Origin: Bacteroidota bacterium
GTDB lineage: Bacteria > Bacteroidota > Bacteroidia > Cytophagales > Cyclobacteriaceae
Assembly (NCBI GenBank): GCA_023417065.1
Contig: JAEZGH010000056.1
Coordinates: 1-17,918 of the forward strand
Reading direction: 5' to 3'
Length of the DNA: 17,918 bases
The notes below the pieces were generated by a model, which saw only the letters and a program-made list of their open reading frames with translations, had not been told where the DNA came from and did no database searches. Shown piece after piece: positions 8,435 through 13,769 of the stretch (within the stretch, counting starts at the first letter, position 1; each line of letters starts with the position of its first letter). The position numbers and the translations under genes are program-made.

Positions 8435-10441
8435 GTGAATAACCGAGTGGCCAATTTGATGAGATCTCTTCCCTGCATTGTTATCCTCTTATTCGTACTT
8501 GCGTATCCATATCCCAGTACAGCTGGTACCAGCGCTGTCCACCCACTGTCAGAGCCCGACTATCCGGTTGCGGATACAACGCTGGTAAATCAATACCTTC
8601 GGAATGCAAGCAAAAGCATCAGCTCCGGAGAACCTGACTCCGCAGATGCGTACTTCAAACGCGCCATAGAACTCTCCCGCAAATTAAATAGTTACTCCCT
8701 CGAAGTCCGCAGCATGGAACGCCATGTCGGCTTTCTGCACCGACAATTGAGGTTTGATGAGGCCCTGTCACTTTGTGAGAACATCCTCGCGCTGGCAAAA
8801 GAAAACAACGATGAGCCACGGATTGCAAATACATACAACAACATGGGTGTACTCCTGCAGGCAATGGGCAAGCTTCATCTCGCTGCCGAAAACTATATCA
8901 AAGCCCTCGACCTGGCGGAGAAGAATGCGCATATCGAGAACCAGGCAAAATTCAACAGCAACCTGGCATCGATCTTCGTGGATTTGAAGGACAGGGAAAA
9001 GGCATTGCACTATGCGCGGAAAGGTTATGCCATTGCCGTTGAGATGAAAGACTCTGTCCGCATCAGCAACAGCCTGGTGAACCTGTCCGTCAGCGAAATC
9101 ATCAATGGGAATTACAACGATGCAGTGCAGCACCTTAATCAGATGATTTCCATTGCGTCAAGGATTAACAACCTCGACCGGGTTCTGGACGGATACATAA
9201 ACCTGGGCGATATTTATATCAAGCAGAAACAATACAATACCGCGCTCGACGTACTCCTCAAGGCGAAGCAGGGTCTGCGACCTTCAACGCCACCGGACTA
9301 TGCACTATATATCTACAACGGCCTGGCCGTAAGCTATTTTCATCTCAACAATCTTGAACAGGCCCGTTACTACTACGAGAGGCTGTTTCCCGAAATAGAA
9401 GACAGTTTCCCAAGAAACGAGTTAAAGGACATTTATCTCTTTGGTTCTGAATTACATGAGCATCTCGGGGCCTTTCAACAGGCCCTGGCGTGGCAGAAGA
9501 AATACAATGCACTTAAAGATTCACTGTTTGACGCGGCGTCCATTTCCGACATACAGGAGCTCGAGCTGAAATATCAGACGACGCTCACGCAGAAGACACT
9601 TGCAGAGCAACAACTCGTTATTGCCAGACACGAGAATGCCATTGAACGCAAAAACAGGATAATCGTTCTAGTCGTCAGTGCTATTCTGATTCTCACTACG
9701 GTGGTTGCTATCGTAATGATCCTGCATTTCGCACGCCGCCGCACGATAAGGAATGCGCAGCGCTTGAAACTATTACAGGCTCAGCTTATGGGTGAGGAAA
9801 AAGAACGCGCACGCCAGGCAAAGGAGCTCCACGACGGCGTATCCGGTCTGCTTGCCGCGGCCAGAATTCACCTCGCCGCCATCACCACGTCCGATGACAA
9901 CAAACATGTCTTCGATAAAGTGATGGCCCTGTTACACCGCGCCAACAACGAAGTCAGAAATATCTCTCACAACCTTGCTCCTGAGATCGTACTTGAGCAC
10001 GGCTTGCATCACGCTATTGAAGACTACGTATCGCGCGTCAGCAACGCCCAGCTTGACATTCAACTCTCCGTAATCGGTGCCATCCCACGGATGAAAACAG
10101 CATTTGAACTCCTCATTTATCGCGCCGTCCAGGAGTCGCTGAACAACGTTATAAAACACGCAAAAGCGACCACAGCAATGGTCCAACTCACGTGTCTTGA
10201 ATCCCTCTTAACTATTACGATTGAAGACAACGGCATTGGATTCGACACTGCCAGCGCTCCAGCTGCCGGCCTGGGACTGTCAAACCTGGCTTCAAGGATT
10301 CATGGAGTTCAGGGCATCTTTGACGTCACGTCGTCGCCTGGCAACGGCACAACGATCTACATTGAGGTGGACGTAACGAAGTTCGTCGAGACAACCCCGG
10401 CTAGCGTTCTTCCTCCTGCAGTACCTGTCCCTTCAAACTGA
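8435..10441 (+). CDS. TPR-sensor histidine kinase (NarL/DesK type, HisKA_3)
   Basis: A 668-residue sensor kinase paired with the regulator just upstream. The N-terminus is a signal peptide or anchor (SLPCIVILLFVLAYPYP). Residues ~50-375 are tandem TPR helices in the periplasm, such as NTYNNMGVLLQAMGKLHLAA. A coiled-coil section and a membrane helix (~408-433, IIVLVVSAILILTTVVAIV) come next. The HisKA_3 box ELHDGVSG carries the phosphorylated His 466. The HATPase domain has an N box ESLNNVIKHA (~567-576), a D box DNGIGFD (~598) and a GLGLSNL lid. I give the GTG at 8435, 2 bp after the upstream stop; ATG 8459 is an equally plausible start and leaves a cleaner signal peptide. The last 41 bp overlap the convergent PepSY-like gene. 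Confidence 0.92.
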   Translation: MNNRVANLMRSLPCIVILLFVLAYPYPSTAGTSAVHPLSEPDYPVADTTLVNQYLRNASKSISSGEPDSADAYFKRAIELSRKLNSYSLEVRSMERHVGFLHRQLRFDEALSLCENILALAKENNDEPRIANTYNNMGVLLQAMGKLHLAAENYIKALDLAEKNAHIENQAKFNSNLASIFVDLKDREKALHYARKGYAIAVEMKDSVRISNSLVNLSVSEIINGNYNDAVQHLNQMISIASRINNLDRVLDGYINLGDIYIKQKQYNTALDVLLKAKQGLRPSTPPDYALYIYNGLAVSYFHLNNLEQARYYYERLFPEIEDSFPRNELKDIYLFGSELHEHLGAFQQALAWQKKYNALKDSLFDAASISDIQELELKYQTTLTQKTLAEQQLVIARHENAIERKNRIIVLVVSAILILTTVVAIVMILHFARRRTIRNAQRLKLLQAQLMGEEKERARQAKELHDGVSGLLAAARIHLAAITTSDDNKHVFDKVMALLHRANNEVRNISHNLAPEIVLEHGLHHAIEDYVSRVSNAQLDIQLSVIGAIPRMKTAFELLIYRAVQESLNNVIKHAKATTAMVQLTCLESLLTITIEDNGIGFDTASAPAAGLGLSNLASRIHGVQGIFDVTSSPGNGTTIYIEVDVTKFVETTPASVLPPAVPVPSN

Positions 10442-10856
10442 AAGTGACGAACAAGTCGCGGTCCTCGGAACTCATGTCTGCACCATAGAAATTCGTTCCG
10501 TCGCTTTCCCGAACAAACTGGAAATTTGAGGCCTCATATCCTTTCGACACGTACTTTTCCTGAATCGTCTTCATTACCACGGACGGGACCTTGCTTTCCA
10601 TCAGTCCATCGGTCGTGGCAATCCATTTCCCCGACATGCTGACTTCTACAATCCGCAACATGTTCTCACTAAGAACAGTGGCGACATACTTATCCCGGTT
10701 TTTGTCTTTCACCCATAAGCTCACTGGATGACCGTCAATATGTTCCGCTACCACAGAACGGACATTTGAAGGAACCTCTTTCTCGTCGACAGTTTGTGCC
10801 ATTCCGCTTACAAACGGCATGAAACAAAATACTGCGACACATATCTTCTTAATCAT
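10401..10856 (-). CDS. PepSY-like (BLIP-fold-like) periplasmic protein
   Basis: A 151-residue secreted protein. The frame is open further upstream, but the start at 10856 (MIKKICVAVFCFMPF) creates a clear signal peptide with probable cleavage after GMA (residue 20), so I reject the 67-residue extension. The mature protein has the two-lobe pattern of the Bacteroidota PepSY_like family: VPSNVRSVVAEHI, WVKDKNRDKYVATV, then MSGKWIATTDGLMES, VPSVVMKTIQEKY and a closing strand FSLKGQVLQEEE. These proteins sit in the periplasm; their ligand is generally unknown. It points toward the histidine kinase gene and overlaps its 3' end by 41 bp. Regulation by the adjacent two-component system is possible but not shown. 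Confidence 0.8.
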   Translation of the reverse strand: MIKKICVAVFCFMPFVSGMAQTVDEKEVPSNVRSVVAEHIDGHPVSLWVKDKNRDKYVATVLSENMLRIVEVSMSGKWIATTDGLMESKVPSVVMKTIQEKYVSKGYEASNFQFVRESDGTNFYGADMSSEDRDLFVTFSLKGQVLQEEER

Positions 10857-10970
10857 AGCTGGAAAAGGTGAATTTTTATAACCAAACCAACTGCGAAGAT
10901 CCGAACGCATAGAACGTCGGTCAATGCTGAAAAGCTGGTAATTCGATCTACGCGAAAGTAGGTAGGAGAT

Positions 10971-10998
10971 GATTTCTGATTCCTCATGCCTCATTTCT
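10971..10998 (+). repeat. Four-unit 7-bp-period repeat (GATTTCT family)
   Basis: Units GATTTCT at 10971, GATTCCT at 10978, CATGCCT at 10985 and CATTTCT at 10992 stand in exact 7-bp phase. They lie in the 337-bp spacer between the divergent PepSY-like and amidohydrolase genes. A related tract occurs at 12087-12107 and, in reverse complement, at 13622-13642. Confidence 0.6.
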
Positions 10999-11055
10999 GG
11001 TTGAAAGATGAATGAATGGAAAATCCGCTTGCAGCCCTCCGTTGATAAAAGGCTC

Positions 11056-11076
11056 AAGGTTCAAATTTCAAGTTTC
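11056..11076 (+). repeat. Three-unit 7-bp-period repeat (reverse of the 5924 tract)
   Basis: Units AAGGTTC at 11056, AAATTTC at 11063 and AAGTTTC at 11070. Read on the minus strand they are GAAACTT, GAAATTT and GAACCTT, nearly the same set as the tract at 5924-5944. It lies in the same divergent spacer as the 10971 tract. Confidence 0.6.
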
Positions 11077-11125
11077 ACGGGTGGTGTCTTTCTGACCAGA
11101 GCCATCGCGTACCTGGGGATATGAG

Positions 11126-11143
11126 ATCACATCATCATGTGAT
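11126..11143. promoter_or_regulatory. Perfect inverted repeat upstream of the amidohydrolase gene
   Basis: ATCACAT (11126-11132), CATC, ATGTGAT (11137-11143): 7-bp arms and a 4-bp centre, ending 50 bp before the ATG at 11194. It could be an operator for a dimeric regulator. TTTTC follows, but no plus-strand gene ends nearby, so a terminator role is less likely. Its TGTGAT/ATCACA half-sites recur, in opposite order, at 12262-12279. Confidence 0.4.
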
Positions 11144-11193
11144 TTTCACCGTAATCCGAAGCACATCCGTTATATTAACATAAAATCCCCCCA

Positions 11194-12048
11194 ATGACCG
11201 CGATTCGTTTCATTTTTGTTACCCTCCTTTTCGTTGTATCATCCTCAATGTGCGCCGTTGCGCAGCAGCGTATCTTCGATGTCCATGTTCATGGAACAGA
11301 AGACCCAGTGGCGCAGCTTGAGAGATTGAGGATATCGGGTGTGTATAAGATCGCCGTTAGTACTTCCTGGGACCTTCAGCAACAATACACAAACACAGAT
11401 GACTTACATGTTCTTCGGGGATTGATGGTGCCGTGCCCAAATGGCAAAGTGCCCTACAGCCTTCAATCCTGCTTTGACGACGGCAGCGAATGGCCATCAT
11501 TGGATTGGGTCGAATCCCAAATCAAAGCCGGAAATATCCACTTCATAGGCGAGGTGTTGTCGCAATATCACGGTGTAAGCTCGGCGGATACCCTTCTCCT
11601 TCCCTATTACCGCCTTGCGAAAAAGTATAACCTCCCCGTTGGCATCCACACTGGGTCTGCCGGCCCCGATCACGGGTGCCCCAACTTCCGCGAGGACCTT
11701 GGTAATCCGAAACTGATGGAACCTATGCTTGAGCAGCTGCCCGGACTTCGCGTCTGGATTATGCACGCCGGCGCACCTTACCATCAGGAGGCTATTGACA
11801 TTATGAAGAAATACCTGCAAGTGTACGCAGACCTTTCTGCTATCAACAACCCTAACATTCTGACCCAGGAACAATTTGCAGGCATCGTCAGGATGTTTAT
11901 CGACAACGGCCTCGAAGACAGGATCATGTTTGGCTCCGACAATGGCGACATCGATGCCACCATTAATTCCATCTCACAGCTTCCATTCCTGACACCCGCA
12001 CAGAAGGACAAAATCTTCTATCGTAACGCTGAAATATTCTTCCGCTAA
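11194..12048 (+). CDS. Exported amidohydrolase (amidohydrolase-related, PF04909-like)
   Basis: A 284-residue metal-dependent hydrolase of the TIM-barrel amidohydrolase superfamily. An N-terminal signal peptide with likely cleavage at AVAQ (~23/24) predicts a periplasmic enzyme, which is less usual for this family. The metal ligands can be read in order: H31 and H33 (FDVHVHG), E120 (FIGEV), H152 (VGIHTG), H191 (IMHAG) and the catalytic D249 (MFGSD). The barrel is complete and the length normal. The substrate cannot be told; the family includes decarboxylases, lactonases and ester or amide hydrolases. It stands alone on its transcript, diverging from the PepSY-like gene. Confidence 0.85.
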   Translation: MTAIRFIFVTLLFVVSSSMCAVAQQRIFDVHVHGTEDPVAQLERLRISGVYKIAVSTSWDLQQQYTNTDDLHVLRGLMVPCPNGKVPYSLQSCFDDGSEWPSLDWVESQIKAGNIHFIGEVLSQYHGVSSADTLLLPYYRLAKKYNLPVGIHTGSAGPDHGCPNFREDLGNPKLMEPMLEQLPGLRVWIMHAGAPYHQEAIDIMKKYLQVYADLSAINNPNILTQEQFAGIVRMFIDNGLEDRIMFGSDNGDIDATINSISQLPFLTPAQKDKIFYRNAEIFFR

Positions 12049-12052
12049 AAAG

Positions 12053-12176
12053 CTTGAAGTTCAACTCAAGTCGCAAGGGTACAGCCATTTGTGATTTCGG
12101 ATTTCTGATCGCGCGCTTCTGTTAACTTTCCGGTGTGTGTCTGAACCTGAACAGGCAACCGGGAACTGGCAACAAC
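12053..12176 (+). repeat. Three separate 7-bp-period tracts in the spacer after the amidohydrolase gene
   Basis: Tract one, ~12053-12080, contains CAAGTCG (12067) and CAAGGGT (12074) preceded by two looser units. Tract two has ATTTGTG (12087), ATTTCGG (12094) and ATTTCTG (12101). Tract three has GAACAGG (12149), CAACCGG (12156), GAACTGG (12163) and CAACAAC (12170). The rest of the spacer to 12261 includes a weak AAAAGA/TCTTTT hairpin (12212-12238), which might be a terminator, and nothing else I can support. Confidence 0.55.
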
Positions 12177-12261
12177 CGCATACTACAAAAGATTTTCTTT
12201 CAACGTCAATAAAAAGATCTGCAAACGCTGCGTCTTTTCCGTCACGCTCCCGTCATTAGGT

Positions 12262-12297
12262 TGTGATTTGTCAATCACATTGAAATAAAATGTTCAA
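12262..12297. promoter_or_regulatory. Two stacked inverted repeats upstream of the Cys-rich mini-ORF
   Basis: First, TGTGATT-TGTC-AATCACA (12262-12279), perfect 7-bp arms. Directly after it, TTGAA (12280-12284), an 8-bp centre, TTCAA (12293-12297). The ATG of the mini-ORF follows 17 bp later. The first repeat contains a TTTG that could serve as a -33 box, but no good TAnnTTTG box is spaced from it. The T-free flanks on both strands argue against a terminator, so an operator region is the better reading. Confidence 0.45.
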
Positions 12298-12314
12298 CTT
12301 AAATTCTCAGAGAA

Positions 12315-12371
12315 ATGGAATTAATTTCAGATCCTGGCTGCTGTGGTGGTGGTACCTGCGGCTGCTGCTAA
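12315..12371 (+). CDS. Putative 18-residue cysteine-rich micropeptide
   Basis: ATG at 12315, stop TAA at 12369-12371; the product is MELISDPGCCGGGTCGCC, with five Cys and five Gly in the last eleven residues. The vicinal and CxCC spacing would suit binding of a soft metal or metalloid, or disulfide formation. It lies between the amidohydrolase gene and the 3' end of the convergent sigZ gene, behind two stacked inverted repeats, and a GC-rich hairpin follows 14 bp after the stop. No Shine-Dalgarno is visible, which is common in Bacteroidota. Such a short frame can arise by chance, so coding status is open. An alternative is that the GC-rich tract (GGTGGTGGTACC) is only untranslated sequence. 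Any tie to ArsR/SigZ is inferred from position and cysteine content. Confidence 0.4.
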   Translation: MELISDPGCCGGGTCGCC

Positions 12372-12385
12372 TCAATGGAGATCCC

Positions 12386-12401
12386 GGGGGCACCGTCCCC
12401 C
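12386..12401 (+). terminator. GC-rich hairpin after the mini-ORF, weak terminator candidate
   Basis: GGGGG (12386-12390), a 6-nt loop, CCCCC (12397-12401), followed by a pyrimidine tract TCTCCTTTCCC and not a pure T run. It could end the mini-ORF transcript or slow polymerase coming from sigZ on the other strand. Confidence 0.35.
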
Positions 12402-12426
12402 TCTCCTTTCCCTCAAACTCCGACTA

Positions 12427-12486
12427 GCTTCACTCTCAGCCTCACTTTTGCTTTCACTCTCAAGCTCAAACTCATTCTCAAACTTA
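12427..12486 (+). repeat. Degenerate hexanucleotide repeat, ten NNCTCA units
   Basis: Read in 6-bp steps from 12427, seven or eight of ten units end in CTCA or TTCA, for example CTCTCA at 12433 and 12457, AGCTCA at 12463, AACTCA at 12469 and TTCTCA at 12475. On the minus strand this is a TGAGNN tract starting 5 bp past the sigZ stop. It has no G-rich strand balance: the plus strand is almost free of G. Frames across it give low-complexity translations (alternating Leu/Lys/Phe on plus, Glu/Ser on minus) and are not taken as genes. Confidence 0.7.
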
Positions 12487-12490
12487 ATCC

Positions 12491-13054
12491 CTACCCGCAC
12501 CCGCACGGAAGCCTGCTCTCACACGTAACCGCATTACCATACTTATCAAACTGGATACGATACGTCTTTTCCATCATTTCCTTCAGCATTCGCCTTGCGC
12601 GCTGTACTCGTGATTTCGCACCGGAGTAGGAAAGCTTTAGCCTATGCGACAGATCAAGTTGTGAAAGATTCTGCAAGTCCGCTAACTCAAGCGCTTCACG
12701 GTATTTGTCAGGAAGTTCTGAGATGAGCACCAGCAGGCATGCCGAAACACAGTCGTTGAGAGATGCTTCCTCGCTATGCCAGTTGAGATCGGAGGAATGA
12801 ATCGTTCTTGTTTTCCTGCGAAAATGATCGATGACAGCGTTCTTTGCTATGCGAAACATCCATCCGGAAACCTTATCGCGATCCCTCAATTGCCGGAACC
12901 GTTCGTGGACCTTCAGGAATACATCGTGAACAATATCTTCGGCGAGGGATCGGTCCTTCGTATACCGGAGAACATACACGACCAAATTGTGTCGAATTTC
13001 CTTCAGGTGCTCGGCTTCAGATAAAACCTGTGGTTCATTATTTCGTCGATACAT
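12491..13054 (-). CDS. sigZ: SigZ-type ECF RNA polymerase sigma factor
   Basis: A 187-residue sigma factor with region 2 at ~20-90 (RSLAEDIVHDVFLKVHERF, GWMFRIAKNAVIDHFRR) and region 4 at ~115-165 (LPDKYREALELADL, SYSGAKSRVQRARRMLKEMM). It directs RNA polymerase to alternative promoters. The C-terminal tail (YRIQFDKYGNAV, then CESRLPCGCG) matches the SigZ group, whose members end in a short Cys-containing extension. Four of its cysteines lie in or near that tail and two in CVSAC, so a redox or metal response is plausible but not shown. No anti-sigma gene adjoins it. It lies 57 bp downstream of arsR, with its own promoter and ArsR-like operator in the gap. Confidence 0.85.
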   Translation of the reverse strand: MYRRNNEPQVLSEAEHLKEIRHNLVVYVLRYTKDRSLAEDIVHDVFLKVHERFRQLRDRDKVSGWMFRIAKNAVIDHFRRKTRTIHSSDLNWHSEEASLNDCVSACLLVLISELPDKYREALELADLQNLSQLDLSHRLKLSYSGAKSRVQRARRMLKEMMEKTYRIQFDKYGNAVTCESRLPCGCG

Positions 13055-13071
13055 ATCCCGGTCAGATTAAG

Positions 13072-13102
13072 CAATCGTAATATTGCGATATAATAGGTCA
13101 AA
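13072..13102 (-). promoter_or_regulatory. sigZ promoter overlapped by an ArsR-like operator
   Basis: On the minus strand a -33 TTTG (13102-13099) is followed after 19 nt by TACGATTG (13079-13072), matching seven of eight positions of the Bacteroidota -7 box TAnnTTTG. A near-palindrome ATCGTAA-TA-TTGCGAT (13074-13089, plus strand) covers that -7 box with one mismatch between arms. Its arm sequence and 2-bp centre repeat those of the operator at 13444-13465. The predicted transcript starts ~10 nt before the sigZ ATG. Confidence 0.68.
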
Positions 13103-13111
13103 AAAATAGCC

Positions 13112-13438
13112 TTAACAGCAATCTTTTCCCTGATAAGATTCCAGGAGACCACCAATAGCTTTACTGGCACGTTGCCAGGCCTTTTCGTCAATACAGTAGC
13201 AGATACTTTGCCCCGTAATGTCCCCCTTGATCAATCCGGCCTTTTTCAGTTCACTTAAATGCTGCGAAACAGTTGACTGCGACAGCGGCAGCTCGTCTAC
13301 GATATCGCCACATGCACACGACCGCTTCTTGATCAAGTATTGAAGAATTGCGACACGGGCCGGATGCCCCAACGCCTTTGCAAACACAGCAATCTCGTTC
13401 TGCGTCCTGGTGAATTCCTCTGTTTTTGAAAGTCCCAT
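13112..13438 (-). CDS. arsR: ArsR-family metalloregulatory repressor
   Basis: A 108-residue winged-helix repressor of full length. The helix with LGHPARVAILQYLIKKRSCACGDIVDEL carries C41 and C43, at the position of the ELCVCDL metal site of ArsR proteins that sense As(III)/Sb(III). The recognition section is LSQSTVSQHLSELKKAGLIKG, and the wing is GQSICYCID. The protein ends in CC (107-108), which could complete a three-thiol site; that is inference. Members dissociate from DNA when they bind metalloid. A perfect palindrome sits on its own promoter, so autoregulation is likely. Unlike usual ars operons, no arsenate reductase, permease or methyltransferase follows; the downstream gene is sigZ. 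Confidence 0.9.
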   Translation of the reverse strand: MGLSKTEEFTRTQNEIAVFAKALGHPARVAILQYLIKKRSCACGDIVDELPLSQSTVSQHLSELKKAGLIKGDITGQSICYCIDEKAWQRASKAIGGLLESYQGKDCC

Positions 13439-13443
13439 ATTCT

Positions 13444-13480
13444 ATTATCGTAAAATTACGATAATTATTCTACATACCAA
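13444..13480 (-). promoter_or_regulatory. arsR promoter with perfect operator palindrome
   Basis: The palindrome at 13444-13465 has 10-bp arms (plus-strand left arm ATTATCGTAA) around a 2-bp AA centre; its core is ATCGTAA-AA-TTACGAT. On the minus strand, TTG (13480-13478) and TAATTTTA (13458-13451) are 19 nt apart and fit the Bacteroidota -33/-7 pattern, the -7 box matching at seven of eight positions. The operator therefore covers the -7 box and ends 6 bp before the arsR ATG, as expected for autorepression. Confidence 0.78.
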
Positions 13481-13492
13481 CTTGTAAACCGG

Positions 13493-13642
13493 GATTTCGA
13501 AACTTCAACAGTCAACAAACGCCTCCACGAAGCATCAAACATTACAATTACCTCACTGAACCATGAAACTTGAAACTGAACCTTTATCTACGGAGTGATG
13601 CACTCGCGCCAGCCTCAAACAGAAATCAAGAATCTGAAATCA
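13493..13642 (+). repeat. Three 7-bp-period tracts upstream of the GH51 gene
   Basis: Tract one: GATTTCG (13493), AAACTTC (13500), AACAGTC (13507), AACAAAC (13514). Tract two: GAAACTT (13565), a 6-bp unit GAAACT (13572), GAACCTT (13578). Tract three: GAAATCA (13622), AGAATCT (13629), GAAATCA (13636). Tract two belongs to the family at 5924, tract three is the reverse of the GATTTC family. They fill most of the 331-bp spacer between the arsR and GH51 genes, together with the promoters listed separately. Confidence 0.58.
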
Positions 13643-13661
13643 GGATTTACCTGGAATTTGG

Positions 13662-13693
13662 TTTGGCGTTATAGGCTCCCTGTCTTATAATTG
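13662..13693 (+). promoter_or_regulatory. Predicted Bacteroidota promoter of the GH51-esterase operon
   Basis: TTTG (13662-13665), a 20-nt spacer, then TATAATTG (13686-13693), which matches seven of eight positions of TAnnTTTG. Transcription would start near 13700 and leave a ~70-nt leader before the ATG at 13770. Confidence 0.5.
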
Positions 13694-13769
13694 TATTAAT
13701 AACACTTATGCCGAAGATCCAGACTCCGGCATCCCGAAGTCCTATCAACTTTAAGAACTACCCCGAAGA

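Noticed and set aside
10857..11057. Upstream extension of the PepSY-like gene (67 extra residues)
   Set aside because: It would bury the signal peptide inside the protein and its sequence runs through two 7-bp repeat tracts.
12212..12238. Terminator for the amidohydrolase gene
   Set aside because: AAAAGA/TCTTTT arms are A-T rich with an asymmetric interior and the site is 160 bp past the stop; too weak to list on its own.
12262..12279. CRP/FNR-type binding site
   Set aside because: TGTGA and TCACA half-sites are present but are 8 bp apart where CRP sites need 6, so I list it only as an inverted repeat.
12343..12629. Two overlapping plus-strand frames of 61 and 84 residues
   Set aside because: They translate the hexanucleotide repeat into alternating Leu/Lys/Phe and run antisense into sigZ.
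12776..13080. Plus-strand frames opposite sigZ (82 and 78 residues)
   Set aside because: They are antisense shadows of the conserved sigma region 2 coding sequence.
5924..13642. CRISPR array made of the intergenic repeats
   Set aside because: Units are 7 bp, adjacent without spacers and degenerate; nothing resembles a repeat-spacer array and no cas gene is present.
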